From NCBI GenBank assembly GCA_003931895.1, contig RRZV01000091.1, forward strand, positions 1 through 49,440: 49,440 nucleotides of DNA, in the 5' to 3' direction. Both the position numbers and the translations under genes were made by a program. The DNA comes from Mesohalobacter salilacus (GTDB taxonomy: Bacteria; Bacteroidota; Bacteroidia; Flavobacteriales; Flavobacteriaceae). Below are positions 16,741 through 25,609 of this stretch, in pieces (position 1 is the first letter of the stretch; every line of letters begins with the position of its first letter). Below the pieces are notes generated by a model. It had not been told where the DNA came from and made no database searches. It saw only the letters and a list, made by a program, of their open reading frames with translations.

Positions 16741-17598
16741 ATGAAACCAACATACATTTTGACACAAAAACGACACATTGATATTGCAGTTATTTCAGAT
16801 GTTCACTTAGGCACCTTTGGATGTCATTCTAAAGAGCTCCTTCTCTACTTAAATAGTATAGCTCCAAAAACATTAATCCTAAATGGAGATATTATTGATA
16901 TTTGGCAATTTAGAAAAAATTATTTCCCAAAATCTCATCTAAAGGTTATCCAAAAAATCATTAGCCTATCAGCATCTGGAACCGAAGTTATATACCTAAC
17001 TGGCAACCATGACGAAATGCTTAGAAAGTTTAGCGATATTAAAATCGGAAATTTATCTGTTGTTGATAAAAAAGTAATGGACTTAGACGGTAAAAAAGCT
17101 TGGTTTTTTCACGGTGATGTTTTTGATGTCTCTATTCAAAAAGCCAAGTGGTTAGCTAAACTTGGTGGTTGGGGTTACGACTTATTGATTTTATTGAATC
17201 AATTTATCAATTTTTGGCTCATTAAATTTAAACGTGAAAAATTTTCTTTGTCTAAAAAAATTAAAAACTCCGTTAAAAAAGCGGTGAAGTATATACAGGA
17301 TTTTGAAAATGTCGCCGCTGATTTAGCTATTGAAAATGGATATAAATATGTGATTTGTGGACACATACATCAGCCACAAATGATACGAAAAGTCAATAAA
17401 GATGGCACGTGTTTATATCTTAATTCTGGAGATTGGGTAGAAAACCTCACCGCTTTAGAATACGAAAATAAAAAGTGGAACCTTATAAAATTTGATGACC
17501 TTGATTTGACTCATAAAAAGGACGAAAATGACGATAAACCATCAGATTCAAATGATCTTCTTACCGCAATAACTATAATCTCTAAACTTAAAGGGTGA
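16741..17598 (+). CDS. UDP-2,3-diacylglucosamine diphosphatase (LpxH-like metallophosphoesterase)
   Basis: A calcineurin-like phosphoesterase of about 285 residues. The metal ligands appear in order: SDVHLG (about 20), NGDIID (about 50), GNHDE (about 92), FHGDVFD (about 124) and CGHIHQP (about 210). The length and the HGD motif fit the LpxH-type enzymes of Bacteroidota, which hydrolyse UDP-2,3-diacylglucosamine in lipid A synthesis at the inner membrane face. I take the ATG at 16741 rather than the TTG just before it. It stands alone between two repeat-filled gaps, divergent from the polysaccharide operon. Confidence 0.82.
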   Translation: MKPTYILTQKRHIDIAVISDVHLGTFGCHSKELLLYLNSIAPKTLILNGDIIDIWQFRKNYFPKSHLKVIQKIISLSASGTEVIYLTGNHDEMLRKFSDIKIGNLSVVDKKVMDLDGKKAWFFHGDVFDVSIQKAKWLAKLGGWGYDLLILLNQFINFWLIKFKREKFSLSKKIKNSVKKAVKYIQDFENVAADLAIENGYKYVICGHIHQPQMIRKVNKDGTCLYLNSGDWVENLTALEYENKKWNLIKFDDLDLTHKKDENDDKPSDSNDLLTAITIISKLKG

Positions 17599-17677
17599 AG
17601 ATCTCTTGATGTTGAAACACCTCGACTTAGCCTGTCTTGAACTTAACGAAAGGCATGTCTTGAGTGTAGTCGAAAGG

Positions 17678-17790
17678 CCTGCCTCGCCGGTCAGGCAGGC
17701 TCGATGTGACGTTGAGTTGATATGATAAAAGTTACGTCAGTTCGAGTGATTTTAGGAGCTGAAAAGCTCATAAAATTGTATCGAGAACTG
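17678..17790. repeat. Dispersed palindromic element, copy 2
   Basis: Same parts as copy 1: CCTGCCT/AGGCAGG hairpin (17678-17699), CTCGATGTGACGTT (17700-17713), spacer, ACGTCAGTTCGAG, then a TTTTAGGAGCT-GAAA-AGCTCATAAAA hairpin and CGAGAACTG at the end. It fills much of the 390-base gap between the convergent lpxH-like and PiT-like genes. The short reading frame across this region is repeat-derived and not a gene. Confidence 0.85.
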
Positions 17791-17872
17791 AATGTGTTGA
17801 AAGAACGCAACTTAAATATTTCACTAGATTACTTCGTCGTGCCTCCTCGCAATGACGTTTATAACCTTCCAT

Positions 17873-17928
17873 CGTCAGTTCGAGTGATTTTAGGAGCTGA
17901 AAAGTTCATAAAATTGTATCGAGAACTG
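17873..17928. repeat. Dispersed palindromic element, 3' half copy
   Basis: These 56 bases repeat 17735-17790 with a single change (C to T in the right stem arm, which leaves a G-T wobble in the hairpin). Only the downstream half of the element is present. Upstream of it, CCTCGCAATGACG is another phrase that recurs, altered, near 48560. Confidence 0.85.
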
Positions 17929-17988
17929 CCTGTACTTAACGCAATCGAAGTATAACAGTCAATTGATTATAATTTTAGAGAGATTTTA

Positions 17989-19110
17989 TTAAAACAATCC
18001 AGAAAAGAAATTATAAATTTCATCTCTAATACCTTGATTAGCTCCAGCTGCAAGGGCTACAGATACAACCAGACCTATCATTGCAGATCCAAAATCTCTT
18101 AAGGTTATGCCTAAAGCTTTTAGTTTGTGTTTTTTACCTTTTTTCTTTCTAGCCAAGCTTATAGCAATTTCACGACCGCCAATGATACCGAGGAAAATCC
18201 AAGTGGTACTCATTGGTACAGTAGAAATAAAGAGCTTGTAAATCAATAAAATAACATATGAGAAATCGACTAAAGTCGCTGCACGAACATCTGATATTCT
18301 TGCTTTTTCACTAACAATTTGCTGAATTTTATCACCTCTAAAGTAAAATAAAAGACCTAAGCCAATAAATATAGTGGCTGCAAAAATTATAAATTGATAC
18401 AAGTCAAGTTGTCGCGGTAAGAATACTGAAATGTTTGCGGCATCTTGCATAATCCAAACTGACCATAAAGAACCACTGACAATCCATTGAACCACTGTCC
18501 AGGCATTGTTGAATTTTCGGGATTTAAAATTTTTCCTGATATAATTATAACCTAAATTCCAAATCAAAAAAGACAATACAAACGCCATGATATAACCCGT
18601 CCAACTTTTTAAAACTACCGAAGTTATACCTGAAGATGAGGCACTAAACACACTCAGCAGAAGAAATGTTGTTGAAACAGGCATTTTAAGTCTGGTCAGT
18701 ATAAGTAAGACTAAAGGCGCTGCAATTTGAAAAAACGAAAATTCTTTAGGATGTGGATACGGTGAACTACCATCGGGTTTTAATAAACGTTGATAAGTCA
18801 CATCACCATCAAAAGCAATCCAACTATAAGTTACAGTAACTAAAAATATAGTCCCTATAAACAACCACAACCACCACCACTTCTTATCTGAATTACTTTC
18901 TATAAACGTTCCGATGGTTTGAATACTATCGTTAGCAACGGCAGCATAGGCTGCAAATATAAAGCCAACCCACATAGCAATTTGCCAGTTGTAAGCTGTA
19001 GAAGCACCAGCTAAAATAAAACCAAAAATAATAAGAATCAAAAAGTTCTTCTCCTCTATAAAAAAGTCAAAAAGCTTGAGATTAGGTCTGGTATTATTTT
19101 TCTTTCCCAT
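17989..19110 (-). CDS. Multi-spanning membrane protein resembling PiT phosphate transporters
   Basis: About 373 residues with roughly ten hydrophobic spans. Two segments recall the inverted repeats of the PiT/Pho4 family: YAAVANDSIQTIG near residue 55 (compare the GANDVANS motif) and MPVSTTFLLLS near 150 (compare PVSTTHA), and a further STTWIFLGIIGGRE near 315. It probably transports an anion such as phosphate or sulfate, but family assignment is by eye and only moderate. The ATG at 19108-19110 is preferred to an upstream TTG, because a TAGATTTG promoter box (19129-19136, minus strand) covers that TTG. It follows the outer-membrane barrel gene by 68 bases. Confidence 0.6.
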   Translation of the reverse strand: MGKKNNTRPNLKLFDFFIEEKNFLILIIFGFILAGASTAYNWQIAMWVGFIFAAYAAVANDSIQTIGTFIESNSDKKWWWLWLFIGTIFLVTVTYSWIAFDGDVTYQRLLKPDGSSPYPHPKEFSFFQIAAPLVLLILTRLKMPVSTTFLLLSVFSASSSGITSVVLKSWTGYIMAFVLSFLIWNLGYNYIRKNFKSRKFNNAWTVVQWIVSGSLWSVWIMQDAANISVFLPRQLDLYQFIIFAATIFIGLGLLFYFRGDKIQQIVSEKARISDVRAATLVDFSYVILLIYKLFISTVPMSTTWIFLGIIGGREIAISLARKKKGKKHKLKALGITLRDFGSAMIGLVVSVALAAGANQGIRDEIYNFFSGLF

Positions 19111-19128
19111 ATTAAAAAAATATCGACA

Positions 19129-19136
19129 CAAATCTA
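19129..19136 (-). promoter_or_regulatory. Candidate -7 box for the PiT-like gene
   Basis: The minus strand reads TAGATTTG, a TAnnTTTG match 18 bases before the chosen ATG. It overlaps an upstream TTG, which argues against that codon as the start. Confidence 0.45.
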
Positions 19137-19178
19137 AGTTGACAGAATGTATCTAATGTTTCTAAAACGTTAAGAAAT

Positions 19179-20939
19179 TTACCAATCAAACTGATAGGAA
19201 AGACCACCGAGAATTTGTAAGCCTTGTACTTGATAATTGCGCCATTGTTCATAGTTATCATCAAGCAAATTTTTAGCTGAAACAAAAAGGCCCAGACGTT
19301 CATTAAGTTGATAATCTACACCAAAATTTAGATCTATAAAACTATCCACGGTTTCAGAAGCTAGTCCGATACCATCTGCAGGTAAATTCACAAACTGAAG
19401 GCTCTCCCGTTCGCCTACAAAAAACAATGTAGAGTGTAAATACCACTTCTCGCCTATTTGATAATTGGCATTAAGGTCAAGTTTAAATTCTGGTAAATAA
19501 GAGGCTTCTGGAAAATTGTCAACTGAATAATTAAAATAATGCGCCGAAACTCCAATATTAAAATCGTCAAAGGCAGCGTAATTGACTTCAGCATTTAAGC
19601 CAACTGTTGACAAGTCATCATAAACTAACCCAAATGAATTAGAAAATTCAAAATTGTTGGTTGGTGTAAATGGCATAAAACCTGAAACATCAAAGTTTTC
19701 TATAAAAAAGGCATAGTCGTTTTCTTGTTTATAAAAGGCTTTAAAGTTATAACTCAAGCTGCCTGTTTTTCCATTTAAACCTGCAAAACCCGTAAAGGCG
19801 TTATCTGTGGGTTGCAAAAATAAGGTAGGTGATACAAAAGGATTTTGATTCACAATGCTTCTATAAGAATTTTGGTTTAAATCACCATCGGCACCAGCGT
19901 AAAACATGAGTTCTTCTGTAAATTTGTATGAGGCTTTAATTTTAGGATAGACAAAAAACTCAGTATCACTGAGTTCTGTGTCATTTAAAACTGTGGCTTT
20001 TAAGCCTAAATCTAAGTTGATACCACCAAACTCAAACTGCATTGAAGGTTGAGCAGAGGCTGTAAAAAACCCATAATCAATGTCTTGTTGGGGCTGATTA
20101 AAAGCTTGGTCAAAACTACCTGATAGGTAATCTAGCTCAACGCCAAAATCTAATGTTTTTTCAGTTAAATAAAACTCAAAGTCGCTTGATAAATTTAGTT
20201 GATTTTCTGAAGAGTCATAATCATCTGAAAAATTGTGCAATTCTATTTTTACGTTTTTTATGAAACGGTCTTCGAATTCTAACTGTCCATAAGCTTTAAG
20301 TCCCAAATAAGTTTGTAAAGGGTCAATGGCTGAAATATCAGTATTAAAAATTTGATTATTGTTTTGAAAGGTATTGATGTTTTCTTCGTCAAGGCCATAC
20401 CAATTGTAGCGTTTGTAGTTTACGCCTATACCAGCATTCCACGTAAAATAGCGTTCAGCTGATTCTAAATTTAAATCCAAATTAGAATCTAAAAAATCAT
20501 CGTCTAAACGCACACCTTCAATCCCGCCAGATGACGAAAAGTGATCAAATTCGATGTTTAACTTTTTATAACGGTTCAACATTAAACTGCCGTAAAACTG
20601 TCCTAAAATATTAGTAAAGTTACCCGCACCTAATCGCGCGTAATTTTGATAATTGTAAGGTCGAGCTTGAGGCTTTACTGTGCCTGCACGACCTTTAGAC
20701 GGTGTAAAGGTTGAGGCTACCGGCACAGAAAAAATACTGTAGTTGACATCTTTTTGTGAACGTTTGATAGAATCTGATATTTCCGGCTTAGATTTTACTT
20801 TAAAAGCATCATTTAAAGTCGGTGAATACTGTTTTATAATAATCAATTTTTCTGTTTTAATAGTATCGTTGTCTCTTTGAGCAAAGAGGTTAAAAGACAT
20901 GACTACAAAAAGAAAAAAACTAAAATGCTTTAATTTCAT
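19179..20939 (-). CDS. TonB-dependent-receptor-like outer-membrane beta-barrel protein
   Basis: A 586-residue outer-membrane protein. A signal peptide ends near SFNLFAQ; a short periplasmic segment follows (IIKQYSPTLNDAFKVKSKP, about 30-50); from about residue 100 onward alternating aromatic and polar strands run to the C-terminus, which ends in Tyr-Gln-Phe-Asp-Trp with a terminal aromatic residue. The barrel resembles the C-terminal half of TonB-dependent receptors (LFVSAKNLLDDNYEQW is typical), but I see no complete plug domain or TonB box. It may be a porin-like relative. The PiT-like gene follows on the same strand. Confidence 0.72.
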   Translation of the reverse strand: MKLKHFSFFLFVVMSFNLFAQRDNDTIKTEKLIIIKQYSPTLNDAFKVKSKPEISDSIKRSQKDVNYSIFSVPVASTFTPSKGRAGTVKPQARPYNYQNYARLGAGNFTNILGQFYGSLMLNRYKKLNIEFDHFSSSGGIEGVRLDDDFLDSNLDLNLESAERYFTWNAGIGVNYKRYNWYGLDEENINTFQNNNQIFNTDISAIDPLQTYLGLKAYGQLEFEDRFIKNVKIELHNFSDDYDSSENQLNLSSDFEFYLTEKTLDFGVELDYLSGSFDQAFNQPQQDIDYGFFTASAQPSMQFEFGGINLDLGLKATVLNDTELSDTEFFVYPKIKASYKFTEELMFYAGADGDLNQNSYRSIVNQNPFVSPTLFLQPTDNAFTGFAGLNGKTGSLSYNFKAFYKQENDYAFFIENFDVSGFMPFTPTNNFEFSNSFGLVYDDLSTVGLNAEVNYAAFDDFNIGVSAHYFNYSVDNFPEASYLPEFKLDLNANYQIGEKWYLHSTLFFVGERESLQFVNLPADGIGLASETVDSFIDLNFGVDYQLNERLGLFVSAKNLLDDNYEQWRNYQVQGLQILGGLSYQFDW

Positions 20940-21041
20940 AAGTTAAAAGATTGACTGTACAAATAACGGATTTTGATTTATGATATAACTCCTAAAGGCT
21001 GTAAATATTTTAAATGTTGCCATAAAATAGGGCTATTTTAC

Positions 21042-21431
21042 TTATGAGTTCAAAATACGTTTAATATCAGGTTTAAAATAATTCGGTCCTTTAAGCACTT
21101 TGCCATCTTCGCGGTAAATCGGTTTACCGTCTTCTCCAAGTTTACTCATATTACTATGCTGAATTTCGTCAAACACTTCTTCTATTTTGTCTTGCATACC
21201 ATGTTCGATTATAGTTCCACAAAGTATGTAAAGCATATCGCCCAAGGCATCAGCAACTTCAATCAAGTCATTGTTTTGTGCAGCTTCAAGATACTCTTCG
21301 TTTTCTTCTTTCATCAGGTTAAAGCGAAGTTTGTTTTTTTCTGTTCCTAATGAAGCTGTTGGTGTTGACTTATGGCCTAATTTAAAGGCTTTATGAAATT
21401 CTTCTACGGCTTTAATGGGCTTTTTTATCAT
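21042..21431 (-). CDS. MazG-like nucleoside triphosphate pyrophosphohydrolase
   Basis: A compact all-alpha NTP pyrophosphohydrolase, 129 residues. The metal-binding motif is present: Glu-rich LMKEENEEYLEA (about 40-50) and EVADALGDMLYIL (about 58-70), giving the ExxE...ExxD pattern of the MazG/PRA-PH superfamily. Such enzymes clean up non-canonical or excess nucleotides. The C-terminal GEDGKPIYREDGKVLKGPNY segment, given here in part, fits single-domain members with phage and bacterial homologues. It is separated by 102 bases from the barrel gene and probably forms its own unit. Confidence 0.8.
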   Translation of the reverse strand: MIKKPIKAVEEFHKAFKLGHKSTPTASLGTEKNKLRFNLMKEENEEYLEAAQNNDLIEVADALGDMLYILCGTIIEHGMQDKIEEVFDEIQHSNMSKLGEDGKPIYREDGKVLKGPNYFKPDIKRILNS

Positions 21432-21638
21432 GTTAATTAGTTATTTTTAATGGATGTATTCTATAGATTTATGATTAAGCAAAACTAAGGTTTTTAGGTT
21501 ATACTGTGAATTATAAGAATAAAGAAATTAACTATATGAGTCAAGAATCTCCATTTGACAATTCTTATTTTAATAAAAGTTTTAACTTTAAGTGTCAATG
21601 TATTAACGCCAAAAACTTTAATTTTATAAAAAAATCTT

Positions 21639-22172
21639 ATGAAAGCTTATCTCTTCTTTTTATGTAGTTTTATATCACTGAGTGCTTTTTCTCAGGAATA
21701 CTTATTGCTAGATGAAAACCCGTCAGATAAAACATTGGTTAAAAAATTTATTCAACAGTCTGTTGATGGTGAATTTTTAAAACCAAACCCCGTTGTCATC
21801 ATCGACAATAAAGTTATAAACGGTTCTGAAAACTTAAATCAACTTGATTTTTTTAAATCAGATATAATGGAGTTGAGTTTCAAACCAAAAAATCAATCTG
21901 AATTGATTAAAAAATACGGTAGCCAAGCTATAAATGGGGTGATAGAAATATCAACTCGTCCGTTTTATGCTAAACCCGTTAATAAAGTAAAAAGTTACGC
22001 AGCTGACAATATTTTATTTATGGTTGATGGTAAGGTCGTGTCTGAAGATGAGTTTCAAGACTTAAAGCCCGATGATATCAAATCTATAAATGTTGTGAAA
22101 GATCATATATTAATTTCAAAATATACAACAGAAGATTATGATGGTATCATTCAAATAACTTTGAAAAAATAA
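21639..22172 (+). CDS. Secreted protein with two plug-like repeats, no barrel
   Basis: A 177-residue secreted protein: signal peptide to about SLSAFSQ (residue 18). The mature part has two halves that both look like the end of a TonB plug domain. The first has VVIIDNKVING (about 52) and then YGSQAINGVIEISTR (about 89-103); the second has ILFMVDGKVVSEDEF (about 125) and then EDYDGIIQITLKK at the C-terminus. The motif IDG/VDGK followed by GxxAxNGVIxIxT is the hallmark of SusC-type plugs, yet no barrel follows. It ends 4 bases from the convergent folK-dNK gene. Function unknown; possibly a signalling or scaffold module. Confidence 0.7.
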   Translation: MKAYLFFLCSFISLSAFSQEYLLLDENPSDKTLVKKFIQQSVDGEFLKPNPVVIIDNKVINGSENLNQLDFFKSDIMELSFKPKNQSELIKKYGSQAINGVIEISTRPFYAKPVNKVKSYAADNILFMVDGKVVSEDEFQDLKPDDIKSINVVKDHILISKYTTEDYDGIIQITLKK

Positions 22173-22176
22173 GATT

Positions 22177-23298
22177 TTAAGATTCAAAAATTTGGTCTAT
22201 CAGTTTTAAATAATCATTTCTATTATTCACAAAATCTAAATTAGAAAGGTCTATAATTTTAGTTTTAAAACGGTTTTCGTTTTTAATAAAATTTAAATAG
22301 CCTTGATTGATTTTATCTAAATATTGAGCGTTAATGTTTTGTTCATAATCGCGGCCTCTCTTTTTGATATTTTGGAGTAACTGATTGGTATTTTGATAAA
22401 AATACACATACAAGTCTGGCTTAGGCATATCGCGATACATAATTTTAAACACCTTTTTATAGAGTTCAAATTCTGTTTCCTGCAGGGTGACGCGAGCAAA
22501 AATTAAACTTTTATATAAATCGTAATCAGCTACACTAAAATCTGCAAACAAATCAAGTTGTGAAATATCGTCAACCAACTGTTGATGTCTGTCGGCCAAA
22601 AATGCCATTTCAGTTGGAAAGGCATAGCGCTTTGGGTCTTTGTAGAATTGAGGTAAAAACGGATTGTCTTTAAAACGCTCTAAAATAAGTTTTGCATGAT
22701 AGTCTTCTGCTAACATTTCAGCAAAGGTGGTTTTGCCAGCGCCAATATTCCCTTCAATGCACAGGTAATTCATCTTAGATTTTGGATAAGTTTTGGAGTT
22801 CAATTTTATTTCAGTTTTTGAAATATCTGTTTTGCTGTTTAATTTTTCTTTTAAGTCTAAAATGGTTTCGCCTAACACTGGGTGCATGTTTTGAGAGGCT
22901 ATATCGGCTAAAGGATACAGCACAAAATCACGTTTACTCAATTCAGGATGTGGTATTTTTAAATTGACTTCATCAACTTTATGGTTTTCGTAAAACAAAA
23001 TATCTAAATCAATACTCCTGTTTTGATAACCCTTTTGGTTTTGTATTCTGCCTAATTTCTTTTCAATTGATTGCAAATTTTCTAAAACTTTATTAGAAGT
23101 CAATCTTGTTTTAACCAGGATGCAAGCGTTTAAAAACTTACCGCCATTAAATCCCCATGCAGGTGTTTCGTAAACATCAGACAACTTTTCTACCTGTCCA
23201 ATTGTATAGAATATTTCATCTATGGCTTCTTGTAAAAATTGTTGACGTTGTCCCTGGTTACTGCCTAAAGCAATGTAAACGCTTTTGAGTGTATTCAA
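22177..23298 (-). CDS. folK: HPPK-deoxynucleoside kinase fusion
   Basis: A two-domain enzyme, 373 residues. Residues about 5-135 are 6-hydroxymethyl-7,8-dihydropterin pyrophosphokinase (folate synthesis), with YIALGSNQG and the signature NRSIDLDILFYE. After a 40-residue linker, residues about 174-373 are a deoxynucleoside kinase: P-loop IEGNIGAGKTT (about 180), the substrate-loop FSVADYDLYKSLIFARVTL, and a LID-like KKRGRDYE. The start is a TTG (no ATG before the conserved N-terminus, and an in-frame stop lies upstream). An internal ATG at the domain boundary could give a free kinase. I recall such fusions from other flavobacteria. Confidence 0.88.
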   Translation of the reverse strand: MNTLKSVYIALGSNQGQRQQFLQEAIDEIFYTIGQVEKLSDVYETPAWGFNGGKFLNACILVKTRLTSNKVLENLQSIEKKLGRIQNQKGYQNRSIDLDILFYENHKVDEVNLKIPHPELSKRDFVLYPLADIASQNMHPVLGETILDLKEKLNSKTDISKTEIKLNSKTYPKSKMNYLCIEGNIGAGKTTFAEMLAEDYHAKLILERFKDNPFLPQFYKDPKRYAFPTEMAFLADRHQQLVDDISQLDLFADFSVADYDLYKSLIFARVTLQETEFELYKKVFKIMYRDMPKPDLYVYFYQNTNQLLQNIKKRGRDYEQNINAQYLDKINQGYLNFIKNENRFKTKIIDLSNLDFVNNRNDYLKLIDQIFES

Positions 23299-23372
23299 TG
23301 TATTAAGAAAATTTTACCTAATGATGAGCTATAATTTTTAACAAAAACTCACTATGCAAAGCTACAACCCTT

Positions 23373-23380
23373 TATTTTTG
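23373..23380 (+). promoter_or_regulatory. Candidate -7 box for the queuosine precursor transporter gene
   Basis: TATTTTTG matches TAnnTTTG and lies 26 bases before the proposed TTG start at 23407. No clear -33 TTG is seen. Confidence 0.4.
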
Positions 23381-23406
23381 CCTGCAAGAAAAACTGATAA
23401 GCCATT

Positions 23407-24099
23407 TTGAATTCGTCACAACACCAAAAACAAGCGCTATTCATTTATATGATTTTTGCAGCTTTGTTTATAGCCTCTTTAGTAGCCTCGAACCTCATTT
23501 TTAAAAAGTTCTTTTTATGGGATTTTTTTGGGTTGTACACCTTTGAAATTTCAGTAGGTATTCTGCCCTATCCGCTTACTTTTTTGATTACAGATAGTAT
23601 CAGTGAAATTTACGGCAAGAAAAAAGCCAATCAAGTGGTTACGATTGGGATTTTTGCTTCATTGTTTTCCTTACTCATTATTTTAGTATCAAATCAAGTT
23701 AATGCCAGCAGCACTTCACCTGTGCAAGACGATATGTTTAATCAGGTATTTGGATCGACAGGAATTGCAGTTTCGGCTTCGATGATTGCTTATCTTTTGG
23801 CTCAGTATATTGATATTTCAATTTACCACTTTTGGAAAAAACTAACCAAAGGGAAATACCTCTGGTTGAGAAATAACTTTTCTACTTTCAGCTCTCAGTT
23901 TATGGATACGATTGTGGTTGTAGGATTGCTGTGTAGTTTTGGGCAAATTCCTTGGGATAAATTTGGTGCTCTACTATTGTCAGGATTTTTGTTTAAAGTG
24001 ATTGTTGCTTTGTTGGATACTCCACTACTCTATCTTATTGTGTATGGATTTAGACAACGGTTTAACCTTAAAATAAATGAAGAAATTAAGTTAGATTAA
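23407..24099 (+). CDS. Queuosine precursor transporter (YhhQ/VUT_1 family)
   Basis: An integral membrane protein, 230 residues, with six or so spans. The family's features are visible: SLVASNLIFKKFF in the first span, ILPYPLTFLITDSISEIYGKKKANQVV (part of the conserved core, about 57-80) and the central FSTFSSQFMDTIVVV segment. It imports queuosine bases for tRNA modification. The proposed start is a TTG at 23407; the first ATG (23449) would leave no cytosolic N-terminus before the first helix. A queE gene for de novo queuosine synthesis lies at the right end of the window. Confidence 0.85.
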   Translation: MNSSQHQKQALFIYMIFAALFIASLVASNLIFKKFFLWDFFGLYTFEISVGILPYPLTFLITDSISEIYGKKKANQVVTIGIFASLFSLLIILVSNQVNASSTSPVQDDMFNQVFGSTGIAVSASMIAYLLAQYIDISIYHFWKKLTKGKYLWLRNNFSTFSSQFMDTIVVVGLLCSFGQIPWDKFGALLLSGFLFKVIVALLDTPLLYLIVYGFRQRFNLKINEEIKLD

Positions 24100-24148
24100 G
24101 CCTTTTAAAAAGAGATTTAAAAACATAAATTAGCTCAAACTGAAAGCT

Positions 24149-24156
24149 TATATTTG
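24149..24156 (+). promoter_or_regulatory. Candidate -7 box for ubiE-porT
   Basis: TATATTTG, a TAnnTTTG match, ends 13 bases before the ubiE ATG. A transcript from here would have a leader of only a few bases and would also serve porT, which starts 3 bases after the ubiE stop. Confidence 0.45.
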
Positions 24157-24169
24157 CCAAAATTTTAGA

Positions 24170-24898
24170 ATGCATAAATCGGTAACGCCATATAAAGACT
24201 CTAAAGACCAAAAGAAAAAGCAGGTAGAAAGCATGTTTGATAAAATTTCTACCAACTACGATGGACTAAACCGCGTGATTTCTTTTGGGATTGACCAATC
24301 TTGGCGAAAAAAAGTCATAAAAATGGTTATTCAATCTGGAGCTGAAAACGCTCTAGATATCGCCACAGGAACAGGAGATTTGGCTATTGCACTTGCTAAA
24401 AATAAAGTAGAAAAAGTTGTGGGTTTAGATATTTCTAAAGGCATGCTTGACATTGGGCGACAAAAAATTAAAGACCAAAATCTGTCAGATAAAATTGATA
24501 TGGTTCAAGCCGACTCTGAAAATCTTCCCTACGATGACAACTCTTTTGATGTCATAACGGTTGCCTTTGGTGTAAGAAATTTTGAAAATTTAGATAAAGG
24601 ATTATCTGAAATTTATAGGGTTTTAAAACCTAAAGGAATTTTTGTTGTTCTAGAAACTTCTAACCCTACAAAATTCCCATTTAAACAAGGCTATTATGTT
24701 TACACTAAATTTATCTTGCCTGTCATTGGTAAATTATTTTCAAAAGATAAAAGCGCGTATGCTTATCTATCAGAAAGCGCGTCTGTTTTTCCATTTGGTG
24801 AAGCTTTCAACAATATTTTGAGAAAAAATGGGTTTATAGGTGTGAACAATTATCCACAAACCTTTGGTGTGTCAACAATTTACAAAGCTTCAAAATAA
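24170..24898 (+). CDS. ubiE: Demethylmenaquinone methyltransferase (UbiE/MenG)
   Basis: A class I SAM-dependent methyltransferase of 242 residues that makes menaquinone from demethylmenaquinone, the last step of the respiratory quinone pathway. Motifs: YDGLNRVISFGIDQSWRK (UbiE signature, about 30-47), SAM-binding ALDIATGTGDLAIAL (about 61-75), the acidic VVGLDISKGML, and VAFGVRNFENLDKGLSEIYRVLKP (second UbiE signature, about 128-150). Written here in part. It precedes porT by 3 bases, a gene order I know from other flavobacteria. Confidence 0.93.
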   Translation: MHKSVTPYKDSKDQKKKQVESMFDKISTNYDGLNRVISFGIDQSWRKKVIKMVIQSGAENALDIATGTGDLAIALAKNKVEKVVGLDISKGMLDIGRQKIKDQNLSDKIDMVQADSENLPYDDNSFDVITVAFGVRNFENLDKGLSEIYRVLKPKGIFVVLETSNPTKFPFKQGYYVYTKFILPVIGKLFSKDKSAYAYLSESASVFPFGEAFNNILRKNGFIGVNNYPQTFGVSTIYKASK

Positions 24899-24901
24899 TT
24901 T

Positions 24902-25609
24902 ATGAAAAATACGTATTGCCTTTTTTTTCTGGTCATTTTGATTTCATCATCAGCTTATAGTCAAGGTTTTTTTAATAAAGAACAAGTTCAAAATAACCGT
25001 AACTATTTAGAACAACGCCGATGGTCATGGGGCTATTATCTCGGCTTTAATAACTTAGATTTTAAGATAGACCGCATTGAAGAAAGTGATGAAATAGCTG
25101 TGACAAAAAATGTGGGCTTTAACGTGGGTTTAATAGGTAATTTTAAGCTCAACAATTATATAGATTTAAGGCTGGAGCCCGGTGTCATATTTTCAACACG
25201 CGATTTAGATTTTACCAAATTTGGAGATGATCAAGTCGCAGCATTCAGAGAAACAAACGCAGCTTATGTTTATGTTCCTTTTGTTGTAAAATTTTCAACA
25301 AAACGACTTAATAACTTTAAACCTTTTGTCACTACAGGAATAGGAATTGCTCATAATTTAAGCAGTAATGAAGACAATCCTGATGACAATTCAGCTGGAC
25401 AATTTAGAATGAAAACTACCAATTTTATGTATGAAGTTGGTTTTGGTATTGACTTTTACTTAGAATATTTCAAATTTACCCCGTCAATAAAAGGGGTATT
25501 TGGCCTCAACGACGAGTTGATTGAAGATAAAGACCCTAACAGCCCGTGGACTGGCAATCTTGATAAAATAGCAACTAGAGGGATTTTTATCAATTTTACA
25601 TTTCAATAG
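24902..25609 (+). CDS. porT: PorT family outer-membrane protein (type IX secretion)
   Basis: A 235-residue outer-membrane beta-barrel with a signal peptide ending near SSSAYSQ. The N-terminal RRWSWGYYLGFNNLDFKI and the eight-strand barrel pattern fit PorT/SprT, an assembly factor of the type IX secretion and gliding apparatus of Bacteroidota. The adjacent ubiE supports the call. It overlaps the convergent methyltransferase gene by 14 bases at its 3' end. No other type IX gene is in the window. Confidence 0.85.
   Translation: MKNTYCLFFLVILISSSAYSQGFFNKEQVQNNRNYLEQRRWSWGYYLGFNNLDFKIDRIEESDEIAVTKNVGFNVGLIGNFKLNNYIDLRLEPGVIFSTRDLDFTKFGDDQVAAFRETNAAYVYVPFVVKFSTKRLNNFKPFVTTGIGIAHNLSSNEDNPDDNSAGQFRMKTTNFMYEVGFGIDFYLEYFKFTPSIKGVFGLNDELIEDKDPNSPWTGNLDKIATRGIFINFTFQ

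Noticed and set aside
17722-17955. 77-residue plus-strand reading frame with an internal duplication
   Set aside because: It is the translation of two copies of the dispersed palindromic element; the duplicated peptide follows the duplicated DNA.
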